Source of the DNA: Clostridiaceae bacterium
Lineage (GTDB): Bacteria > Bacillota > Clostridia > Oscillospirales > Butyricicoccaceae
Length of the DNA: 64,000 nt
Assembly: GCA_009911355.1 (NCBI GenBank)
Contig: QXXE01000012.1
Coordinates: 1 to 64,000 of the forward strand
Direction of reading: 5' to 3'
Of the stretch, positions 16,290 through 23,224 are shown piece by piece (the first letter of the stretch is position 1; each line of letters starts with the position of its first letter). The notes under the pieces are model-generated. The model had not been told where the DNA came from and made no database searches. It saw only the letters and a list, made by a program, of their open reading frames with translations. The translations under genes and the position numbers were made by a program.

Positions 16290-16342
16290 AAGAGGGTTTG
16301 TTTCTTCTCCAATTTGGAGTAAGAAGCAAACCCTCTTTTTTT
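16290..16342 (+). terminator. Strong intrinsic terminator
   Basis: AGAGGGTTTG-TTTCTT pairs with AAGAAGCAAACCCTCT across a 12-nt loop, followed by TTTTTTT. Confidence 0.9.
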
Positions 16343-16400
16343 GTTGCCCAAAAGCCGGAGTATTTGCTGGCGATGCGGCGAAAGAAAGGAGTTTTTAAGC

Positions 16401-16649
16401 ATGAAACGCATGACAGCCGGTGATCTGCAAGCACTGGAATTGCTGATGCAGACCACACCCGGCTTTGAGCATTTTGACAGCGGCGCGGATGGCATTCTCC
16501 CTGAGTGCCGAAGCTGCCGCTTTCATCGCCCCTTCTGGAAATATCAGTCCTGCGTGTTTGCAGAGTGTCCCTACTGCTGCAATCCCGTTTCTACCCTCAA
16601 AAACCAAAGTGGCACATCTGCTGCCGGAAAGGAAATCAATCATGGATAA
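16401..16649 (+). CDS. Small cysteine-rich hypothetical protein
   Basis: An 82-residue protein with CRSCRFHRPFWKYQSCVFAE then CPYCC, a likely zinc-binding site made from two C-x2-C pairs. The ATG at 16401 has GAAAGGAG 13 bp upstream. It overlaps the antirepressor start by 8 bp, so it is in the same operon. I do not recognise a family; proteins of this kind precede antirepressors in related elements. Confidence 0.5.
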   Translation: MKRMTAGDLQALELLMQTTPGFEHFDSGADGILPECRSCRFHRPFWKYQSCVFAECPYCCNPVSTLKNQSGTSAAGKEINHG

Positions 16650-17415
16650 CAAAATCGAAGTCTTCAAGAATGAACAGTTTGGAGAAATCCGAACAGCCCT
16701 GATCGAAAACGAGCCGTGGTTTGTGGCGGTAGACGTGTGCAGGGCTTTGGAGATCGGCAATTCGTCACAAGCCATTTCACGGCTGGATGCGGACGAGAAG
16801 ATGATTACCCTCATTTCAAATGAGGGTAATAAACGAGGCAATCCCAACATGACGGTGGTGAACGAACCTGGACTTTACACGCTTATTCTGAGCAGCCGTA
16901 AGCCCGAAGCCAAAGCCTTCAAACGCTGGATCACACATGGTGTCATCCCCATGATCCGCAAGACCGGCGGCTACATGACGGACTCCCTTCTGGAACGTAT
17001 TCAGAAGGAACCAGCGGTCATTGTAGAGTTCGCTCAAGCGTTGATTCTGGAAAAGAATCGCGTGAAGGCTCTTGAGTGTGAGCTGAACACGGCAAAGCCC
17101 AAAGCCGATTACTACGACGCCTTCATCAATCCGGATGACTGCACCAATATCCGAACGACGGCGAAGGAACTGAAAATCCCGGAGCGCAAGTTCGTCCAGT
17201 TCCTTCTCAAAGAAAAGTACCTGTTCCGATCTCCTTCCGGACAGCTTCTTCCCTACAGCAAGGACAGCAATGCCGGACTGTTCATCGTCCGCGATTTTGT
17301 GACGTACTGCTACACCGGTTCTCAGACCTACTTCACGCCGAAGGGCAAGGAGGTCATCCGAATGAAGTTCCAGAAAAAGTGCGGCGAAGAGCTGCTTCCC
17401 AAGATAGCAAGGTGA
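16642..17415 (+). CDS. Phage-type antirepressor, Bro-N and KilAC domains
   Basis: A 257-residue protein. The N-terminal Bro-N domain is seen as FGEIRTALIENEPWFVAVDV, SRLDADEK and VNEPGLYTLILSSRKPEAKA; the C-terminal KilAC/antirepressor DNA-binding region follows with TNIRTTAKELKIPERKFVQF. Such proteins interfere with repressors of prophages and conjugative elements. It may help switch the ICE to an active state. The start at 16642 has GGAAAGGAAATC upstream. The next gene overlaps or closely follows its stop. Confidence 0.88.
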   Translation: MDNKIEVFKNEQFGEIRTALIENEPWFVAVDVCRALEIGNSSQAISRLDADEKMITLISNEGNKRGNPNMTVVNEPGLYTLILSSRKPEAKAFKRWITHGVIPMIRKTGGYMTDSLLERIQKEPAVIVEFAQALILEKNRVKALECELNTAKPKADYYDAFINPDDCTNIRTTAKELKIPERKFVQFLLKEKYLFRSPSGQLLPYSKDSNAGLFIVRDFVTYCYTGSQTYFTPKGKEVIRMKFQKKCGEELLPKIAR

Positions 17416-17420
17416 TTTTC

Positions 17421-18317
17421 GTGGCAGTCTATCGCGTAAACAAGAATCGTGGCTATACCGTCATGGCGAACTTCCACCTCCGAGACAAGAGCCTGTCACT
17501 CAAGGCAGTCGGGCTACTCTCAAAGATGCTCTCGTTTAATGATGGCTGGAAGTTCTCAACCAAGGGACTTTCTGCAATCTGCAAGGAAGGTCCGGATGCC
17601 ATTCTCTCCGCGCTCCGTGAGCTTGAAAAGCACGGCTACCTTGTCCGGCACCGGCAGAGAGACGGTAAAGGCAGGATGAGCAACACAATCTTTGAGATAT
17701 ACGAAGAGCCGCAGGAGTCTACACCAGAACGGGAAAAGCCACACACGGAAAATCCATGTGTGGAGAAGCCAGATGTGGATAATCCACGCGGGGATAAGTC
17801 CGCACAAATAAATACTGATCAAGTAATTACCCAAGAAAGAAATACTCTCTCAAAGAACTATCAATCCATCAATCTTGATGGGATGGACAGGATGGATGAG
17901 CGAAGCGAGTATGAAGAGATTATCAAAGAGAATCTTGACTACGACATTCTCTGTCAGGATCCGAAGTTCGATAAAGACCGCTTCCGGGAGATCATGGACA
18001 TCATGCTGGATGCCGTCTGCTCTACCGCTCCGACCATCCGTATCAATGGCGAGGATATGCCGCAGCAAGTGGTTAAGTCCCGCTTTCTCAAGCTGAATAG
18101 CAGCCACATAGAGTACGTTCTGGAAGCAATGAACAAGAACCCGTCAGACATCCGTAATATCCGGGCGTACCTGTTGACCGCTCTGTATAACGCCTCTCTG
18201 ACGATAGACAATTACTACTCCGCCCTCGTCAATCATGATTTCTACGGGCAGGACAGATCGGCAGGGTCAAAGAAGCCGAAGACCTACGATTATAGCCTTT
18301 GTGAAGACACTCTTTAA
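17421..18317 (+). CDS. Replication-initiator-like winged-helix protein with DUF6017 C-terminus
   Basis: About 298 residues. The N-terminus (VYRVNKNRGYTVMANFHLRD, KSLSLKAVGLLSKMLSF) matches the replication initiator A / helix-turn-helix family of clostridial ICEs. A low-complexity linker (residues 85-145) follows, and the C-terminal domain (KSRFLKLNSSHIEYVLEAMN, NPSDIRNIRAYLLTALYNA) is the DUF6017 type. It probably starts ICE DNA replication after excision. The GTG at 17421 is favoured because AAGGTG precedes it; the GTG at 17412, overlapping the antirepressor stop, is an alternative. Confidence 0.75.
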   Translation: MAVYRVNKNRGYTVMANFHLRDKSLSLKAVGLLSKMLSFNDGWKFSTKGLSAICKEGPDAILSALRELEKHGYLVRHRQRDGKGRMSNTIFEIYEEPQESTPEREKPHTENPCVEKPDVDNPRGDKSAQINTDQVITQERNTLSKNYQSINLDGMDRMDERSEYEEIIKENLDYDILCQDPKFDKDRFREIMDIMLDAVCSTAPTIRINGEDMPQQVVKSRFLKLNSSHIEYVLEAMNKNPSDIRNIRAYLLTALYNASLTIDNYYSALVNHDFYGQDRSAGSKKPKTYDYSLCEDTL

Positions 18318-18360
18318 TGAATACCATCGTGAGCAATGCTCGGAAAGGAGGACAGTGTAA

Positions 18361-18396
18361 ATGGAAAGCATCTATCGCCGGATTGTGCCGCCTTAG
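18361..18396 (+). CDS. 11-codon micro-ORF with a strong ribosome binding site
   Basis: ATG at 18361 follows GGAAAGGAGG and encodes MESIYRRIVPP before TAG. The spacing of the site to the ATG is near-ideal, although it could be the relic of a deleted gene. It lies in the 130-bp gap before pcfB and could act as a leader peptide. Confidence 0.3.
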   Translation: MESIYRRIVPP

Positions 18397-18447
18397 CTTC
18401 GGCAGCAGTCTCCATAATCATTCCAACGAAAGGAGGTAAACGCCGCA

Positions 18448-18939
18448 ATGCAGGATGAAGTCAACACCAAAGTTGTTGCAATCATGATCAAGGGCGGCAA
18501 AATCTCTGCCGAGGTGCTGAAAAAGGCGCTGGACAAGTTCGTTCAGGAGATCGAGAAGGCACAGAAGCAGATGCAGCAGCCCAAAACCTATCGCGGCAAG
18601 CAGTCCATCAAGCATCTGATGAGCCAGAACGCCGCCATCTCCAACATCGAAGTGACGGATGGCAACATCAAGTCCTTTGAGCGGACTGCCAGCAAATACG
18701 GTCTGGACTTTGCGCTCAAAAAGGACGTTTCCGTAGAGCCGCCCAGCTATCTTGTCTTCTTCAAGGGTCGGGACGTTGATGTCATGACCGCCGCCTTCAA
18801 GGAGTTCTCCGCCAAAACCGTCAAGCAGAAGGAACAGCCGTCCATCCGGCACAAGCTGGATCATGAGAAAGCCCAGAGCAAGGCACAACACAAAGAGAAG
18901 GTCAAGGTCAAGACCAAGGATCGGGGTGTGGAGCTGTGA
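18448..18939 (+). CDS. pcfB: PcfB-family conjugation protein
   Basis: A 163-residue PcfB/DUF3801 protein: MQDEVNTKVVAIMIKGGKIS at the start, KHLMSQNAAISNIEV in the middle and a basic C-terminal tail (HKEKVKVKTKDRG). In enterococcal pCF10, PcfB binds the substrate receptor PcfC and helps bring the relaxosome to the channel. Consistent with that, the VirD4 gene follows and its GTG overlaps this stop codon. A GAAAGGAGG site precedes the ATG. Confidence 0.88.
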   Translation: MQDEVNTKVVAIMIKGGKISAEVLKKALDKFVQEIEKAQKQMQQPKTYRGKQSIKHLMSQNAAISNIEVTDGNIKSFERTASKYGLDFALKKDVSVEPPSYLVFFKGRDVDVMTAAFKEFSAKTVKQKEQPSIRHKLDHEKAQSKAQHKEKVKVKTKDRGVEL

Positions 18940-20705
18940 ACAAACCCGATGTGAAGAAACTCATTCTTCTGAACCTTCCGTATGTCTTCGCCTTCTACTT
19001 CGCGGATAAGATCGCCGCCGTGTTTCGTCTCGCCCCCGGCACAGAGTTCATCGACAAGCTGACAAACGGCTTTGCCGTGTTCGGCTCTGCCTTTGCAAAT
19101 CCGCTGCCCAGCTTTCATCCCGTCGATCTTCTCATCGGTCTGTCGGCTGGCGTGTTGCTCAAGCTGGCGGTCTACGTCAAGGGCAAAAACCGCAAGAAGT
19201 TCCGGCAGGGCGAAGAATACGGATCTGCCCGCTGGGGCAAACCGGAGGACATTAAGCCGTACATGGACCCAGAGTTCTCCAACAACGTCATCTTGACGCA
19301 GACGGAGTTCTTGACCATGAACAGCCGTCCAAAGCAGCCAAAATACGCCCGCAACAAGAACATCCTCGTCATCGGCGGTTCCGGCTCAGGCAAGACGCGC
19401 TTTTTCGTCAAACCTAACCTGATGCAGATGCACAGTAGCTACGTTGTGACTGACCCGAAGGGTACGGTGCTGGTGGAGTGCGGCAAAATGCTCGAAAAGG
19501 GCGGCTACGTCATCAAATCGCTGAACACCATCAACTTCCGGAAATCCATGCACTACAACCCTTTCAGCTACATCCGCAGCGAGAAGGACATCCTCAAGCT
19601 GGTCAATACGATCATCGTCAACACGAAGGGAGATGGCGATAAGTCCGGCGAAGATTTCTGGGTCAAGGCGGAAAAACTCTACTACACAGCCCTCATCGGC
19701 TACATCTGGTACGAGGCACCCGACCACGAGAAAAACTTTACTACCCTGCTCGAAATGATCAATGCCTCGGAAGCCAGAGAGGACGATGAGACCTTCAAGA
19801 ACCCCGTGGATGTCATGTTCGATGAGCTGGAAGCCCGCGACCCTGATCACTTTGCGGTCAAGCAATACCGCAAATACAAGCTGGCGGCGGGAAAAACTGC
19901 GAAGTCGATCCTGATTTCCTGCGGTGCAAGGCTTGCGCCCTTCGACATCGCAGAGCTGCGGGAGCTGATGAGCTACGATGAGATGGAGCTGGACACCATC
20001 GGAGACCGGAAGACGGCGCTGTTCGTCATCATTTCCGATACCGATGACACCTTCAATTTCGTTGTAGCGATCATGTATTCCCAGCTCTTCAACCTTCTCT
20101 GCGACAAAGCAGATGACGTTTACAACGGACGGCTTCCCGTCCATGTGCGCTGTCTGCTGGATGAGTTTGCGAACATCGGTCAAATCCCCAAGTTTGATAA
20201 GCTCATCGCAACCATCCGAAGCCGGGAAATTTCGGCGTCAATCATCTTGCAGTCCCAGTCTCAGCTCAAGACCATCTACAAGGACGCGGCGGACACCATC
20301 ACGGGCAACTGTGACTGCACACTTTTCCTCGGCGGAAAAGAAAAATCGACTCTCAAGGAAATCAGCGAGGTGCTGGGCAAGGAGACAATCGACCTTTACA
20401 ACACCTCAGAAACCCGTTCCAACAACAACTCCTATGGCTTGAACTATCAGAAGACCGGCAAGGAATTGATGTCTCAGGATGAGATCGCCGTCATGGACGG
20501 AGCCAAGTGTATTTTGCAGCTTCGAGGCGTGAGACCTTTTCTCAGTAACAAATACGACATTACGAAGCATCCAAAGTACCGGCAGCTCTCCGACTATAAC
20601 AAGCGGAACGCCTTTGACATCGAGAAGTACCGGCAGCACAAGCTGGTAGTCAAGCCCGATGACACATTCGACCTCTATGATATGGGCGAGGTCGAAGCGG
20701 ATTAA
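18936..20705 (+). CDS. VirD4-type coupling ATPase (TraG/PcfC-like)
   Basis: A 589-residue type IV coupling protein. Two N-terminal membrane helices lie within residues 5-85, Walker A GGSGSGKTRF near residue 147, VVTDPKGT after it, and Walker B with the signature CLLDEFANIGQIP near 405, then ATIRSREISASIILQSQSQL. It recruits the relaxase-DNA complex to the secretion channel at the membrane. The GTG start overlaps the pcfB stop. A strong terminator follows directly, separating it from the pilin genes. Confidence 0.95.
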   Translation: MNKPDVKKLILLNLPYVFAFYFADKIAAVFRLAPGTEFIDKLTNGFAVFGSAFANPLPSFHPVDLLIGLSAGVLLKLAVYVKGKNRKKFRQGEEYGSARWGKPEDIKPYMDPEFSNNVILTQTEFLTMNSRPKQPKYARNKNILVIGGSGSGKTRFFVKPNLMQMHSSYVVTDPKGTVLVECGKMLEKGGYVIKSLNTINFRKSMHYNPFSYIRSEKDILKLVNTIIVNTKGDGDKSGEDFWVKAEKLYYTALIGYIWYEAPDHEKNFTTLLEMINASEAREDDETFKNPVDVMFDELEARDPDHFAVKQYRKYKLAAGKTAKSILISCGARLAPFDIAELRELMSYDEMELDTIGDRKTALFVIISDTDDTFNFVVAIMYSQLFNLLCDKADDVYNGRLPVHVRCLLDEFANIGQIPKFDKLIATIRSREISASIILQSQSQLKTIYKDAADTITGNCDCTLFLGGKEKSTLKEISEVLGKETIDLYNTSETRSNNNSYGLNYQKTGKELMSQDEIAVMDGAKCILQLRGVRPFLSNKYDITKHPKYRQLSDYNKRNAFDIEKYRQHKLVVKPDDTFDLYDMGEVEAD

Positions 20706-20780
20706 AGCCCCGTCGCTGCACTGCGCAGTGGGTAAAGCCTGATGGCTCCCAAAGCAGAACAGCGACGGGGCTTCTTTTTT
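20705..20780 (+). terminator. Terminator/attenuator between virD4 and the pilin genes
   Basis: AAGCCCCGTCGCTG (20705-20718) pairs exactly with CAGCGACGGGGCTT (20760-20773), then CTTTTTTT. The transfer genes continue in the same direction only 57 bp later, so it may act as a partial terminator that sets relative expression. Confidence 0.9.
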
Positions 20781-20836
20781 TATGCCCATTTTCAAAAATA
20801 CACAACCAATCTTTTTCAAATCAAGGAGGAAAATCT

Positions 20837-21052
20837 ATGGCTTTCATCAATCAGGCTGTCACGGTTCTTCAGACGCTCGTTATCGCCCTCGGCGCAGGTC
20901 TCGCAGTGTGGGGTGTTGTCAACCTCATGGAAGGCTACGGCAACGACAACCCCGGCGCCAAGTCTCAGGGCATCAAGCAGCTCATGGCTGGCGGCGGTGT
21001 GGTGCTGATCGGCACGACCCTCATCCCTCTGCTCTCCGGTCTGTTCGGTTAA
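20837..21052 (+). CDS. Maff-2 family pilin-like protein, copy 1
   Basis: A 71-residue protein with two hydrophobic helices: QAVTVLQTLVIALGAGLAVW and then MAGGGVVLIGTTLIPLLSGL. This is the Maff-2 family of clostridial conjugative elements; its size, twin helices and position before virB6 suggest a VirB2-like pilin, by analogy only. AAGGAGG precedes the ATG. The protein is identical to that of copy 2 while the DNA differs at twelve silent positions. Confidence 0.85.
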   Translation: MAFINQAVTVLQTLVIALGAGLAVWGVVNLMEGYGNDNPGAKSQGIKQLMAGGGVVLIGTTLIPLLSGLFG

Positions 21053-21146
21053 TCCGGCAGCCGCGCAGAAGAAACCATCGGGGCGGGTGCTGGAAAAGAC
21101 ACTCGCTCTTCACAATTCACCAACGATTTAAGGAGGAAATTCAAGT

Positions 21147-21362
21147 ATGGCATTTATCAATCAGGCAGTTACGGTTCTCCAGACGCTTGTTATCGCCCTC
21201 GGCGCAGGTCTTGCGGTGTGGGGTGTTGTCAACCTCATGGAAGGCTACGGCAACGACAACCCCGGCGCTAAGTCTCAGGGCATCAAGCAGCTCATGGCTG
21301 GCGGCGGTGTGGTGCTGATCGGCACGACCCTCATCCCCCTGCTCTCCGGTTTGTTCGGCTAA
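21147..21362 (+). CDS. Maff-2 family pilin-like protein, copy 2
   Basis: Encodes the same 71 residues as the gene at 20837. All of the roughly twelve base differences I count are synonymous and lie in the outer thirds; the middle of the gene is identical apart from one base. TAAGGAGG precedes the ATG. The 94-bp spacer between the copies differs in sequence from the upstream leader. Two copies would double pilin dosage, or the second could be a recombination reserve. Confidence 0.85.
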   Translation: MAFINQAVTVLQTLVIALGAGLAVWGVVNLMEGYGNDNPGAKSQGIKQLMAGGGVVLIGTTLIPLLSGLFG

Positions 21363-21401
21363 TCCACGGCAAGCCCAGCTTAACCGAAGGGTGGTGAAAT
21401 A

Positions 21402-22271
21402 TTGGGCAGCATTTTAGAAAAGATCGAACAAGCTCTCAAGGATATGCTGATCGGATGGATCGAGAGCAACCTGACCAATATGTTCACCGATGTCAACGAG
21501 AAGGTAGGAACGATTGCCGCCGAGGTCGGGCAAACCCCGTCCGGCTGGAACGGCGGCGTGTACCAGATGATCCGGGGACTATCCGAAAACGTGATAGTCC
21601 CCATCGCTGGCATCATCATCACCTTCGTTTTGTGCTACGAGCTGATTTCCATGATCACCGAGAAAAACAACCTTCACGACATGGACACATGGATGTTCTT
21701 CAAGTGGTTTTTCAAGGCGGCTGTGGCGATCTACCTCGTGACGCACACGTTTGACATCGTGATGGCAGTATTCGACATCGGGCAGAACGTGGTTTCCGGT
21801 GCAGCAGGAGTCATCCACGGCAACACCAGCATTGATATTGACGCGACGATTGCGCAGATGCGTACCGGCATGGAGAACATGGGCGTCGGAGAACTGCTCG
21901 GTCTGTCAATAGAAACTCTTCTGATCAGCTTGTGCCTCAAAATCATGGCGATCCTCATTACGGTCATCCTCTACGGGCGCATGATTGAGATTTACTGCAC
22001 CGTGAGCATTGCGCCTATTCCCATCGCAACCATGAGCAACCGCGAATGGGGCAGCATCGGCACGAACTATCTGAAAGGCTTGTTCGCTCTGGCATTTCAG
22101 GGCTTTCTCATCATGGTCTGCGTCGGCATCTATGCGGTGCTGATCAACGGCATGATCATCGCAGACAACATTCATTCGGCTCTGTTCTCTGTGGCAGCGT
22201 ACACGGTTATTCTGTGCTTCTCGCTGTTCAAGACCGGAAGCCTTGCAAAATCCATCTTCCATGCGCACTAA
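21402..22271 (+). CDS. VirB6/TrbL-like channel protein, CD1112 family
   Basis: A 289-residue polytopic membrane protein with about six hydrophobic segments (for example VIVPIAGIIITFVLCYELIS, ILITVILYGRMI and GFLIMVCVGIYAVLINGMI). The sequence fits VirB6/TrbL-like proteins of the CD1112 type, the inner-membrane channel component in Gram-positive conjugation. The start is TTG at 21402, with GGTGG upstream. It follows the pilin genes, the order common in these elements. Confidence 0.85.
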   Translation: MGSILEKIEQALKDMLIGWIESNLTNMFTDVNEKVGTIAAEVGQTPSGWNGGVYQMIRGLSENVIVPIAGIIITFVLCYELISMITEKNNLHDMDTWMFFKWFFKAAVAIYLVTHTFDIVMAVFDIGQNVVSGAAGVIHGNTSIDIDATIAQMRTGMENMGVGELLGLSIETLLISLCLKIMAILITVILYGRMIEIYCTVSIAPIPIATMSNREWGSIGTNYLKGLFALAFQGFLIMVCVGIYAVLINGMIIADNIHSALFSVAAYTVILCFSLFKTGSLAKSIFHAH

Positions 22272-22284
22272 GGAGGTCGGCAGC

Positions 22285-22875
22285 ATGAAGAAGTACAGCA
22301 TCATCTACGCCGATCCCCCTTGGGCGTATCGGACTTACTCCAAGAAGGGACAGGGACGGTCGGCGGAAAGCCACTACCCGACAATGTGCATTGAAGACAT
22401 CAAGGCACTTCCGGTCGGTGAGCTTGCCGCTAAGGACTGCACTCTGTTTCTCTGGATCACGTTCCCGTGCCTCTGTGAAGCACTCGAAGTGCTGACGGCA
22501 TGGGGCTTTTCCTATAAGACCGTGGCTTTTGTATGGGTGAAGCAAAACCGAAGGAACGACGATCTCTTTACCGGCATGGGCTACTGGACAAGGGCGAATG
22601 CCGAAATCTGCATCCTTGCCACGAAGGGACACCCGAAGCGAGTTGACGCCGGTGTGCGTCAGGTCATCCTCAGCCACATCGAAGAGCATTCCAAAAAGCC
22701 GGATGAGGCGCGGGAACGCATTGTCCGCCTCATGGGAGACCTTCCCCGCGTAGAGCTATTTGCCCGTCAGTCTCCCGAAGGATGGGATGTTTGGGGCAAT
22801 GAGGTCGAATGCAGCATTACTCTCGGAAAGGAGGAAACAGTCAATGGCATTTGTTCCGGTCCCGAAGGATCTTAA
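22285..22875 (+). CDS. MT-A70 family N6-adenine methyltransferase
   Basis: A 196-residue MT-A70-type enzyme. The catalytic motif is in IIYADPPWAYRTYS (DPPW, residues 10-13), and FLWITFPCLCEALEVL and KGHPKRVDAGVRQVILSHIE match the family's SAM-binding half. It transfers a methyl group to adenine N6 in DNA (or RNA). AAGGAGG lies 8 bp before the ATG. It overlaps the PrgI gene and sits within the transfer operon, so it probably modifies ICE DNA against host restriction. No cognate endonuclease is next to it. Confidence 0.88.
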   Translation: MKKYSIIYADPPWAYRTYSKKGQGRSAESHYPTMCIEDIKALPVGELAAKDCTLFLWITFPCLCEALEVLTAWGFSYKTVAFVWVKQNRRNDDLFTGMGYWTRANAEICILATKGHPKRVDAGVRQVILSHIEEHSKKPDEARERIVRLMGDLPRVELFARQSPEGWDVWGNEVECSITLGKEETVNGICSGPEGS

Positions 22876-23224
22876 CCGCGTCAAAACGAAGGTCATGTTC
22901 AACCTGACCAAGCGGCAGCTCATTTGTTTTTCCATCGCTGCGGCGGTCGGCGTCCCGATCTTCTTTCTGGCGAAGGTGCATCTCGACTTGTCTACGGCGG
23001 CAATGCTGATGGTGGTCATCATGCTCCCGTTCATCTTCTTCGCGCTTTACGAGAAGGACGGTCAGCCCGCCGAAAAGTATCTGTACCACATCGTACAGTC
23101 CATGTTCATCCGGGACAAGGTGCGTCCCTATCGCACAAACAATCTCTACGCTGAGATTCAGCAGAAAATCAAAGAACAGGAGGAATTGCAGCTTGAACAA
23201 CAGCACAGTAAAGGCAAAGCCTAA
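22844..23224 (+). CDS. PrgI-family membrane protein
   Basis: A 126-residue PrgI-like protein (VirB3-type partner of VirB4). The conserved start VPVPKDLNRVKTKVMFNLTK is followed by two membrane helices (LICFSIAAAVGVPIFFL and AAMLMVVIMLPFIFFALY) and a soluble charged tail. It precedes and overlaps virB4, the standard order. The ATG at 22844 has AAAGGAGG upstream and lies within the end of the methyltransferase gene. Confidence 0.9.
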   Translation: MAFVPVPKDLNRVKTKVMFNLTKRQLICFSIAAAVGVPIFFLAKVHLDLSTAAMLMVVIMLPFIFFALYEKDGQPAEKYLYHIVQSMFIRDKVRPYRTNNLYAEIQQKIKEQEELQLEQQHSKGKA

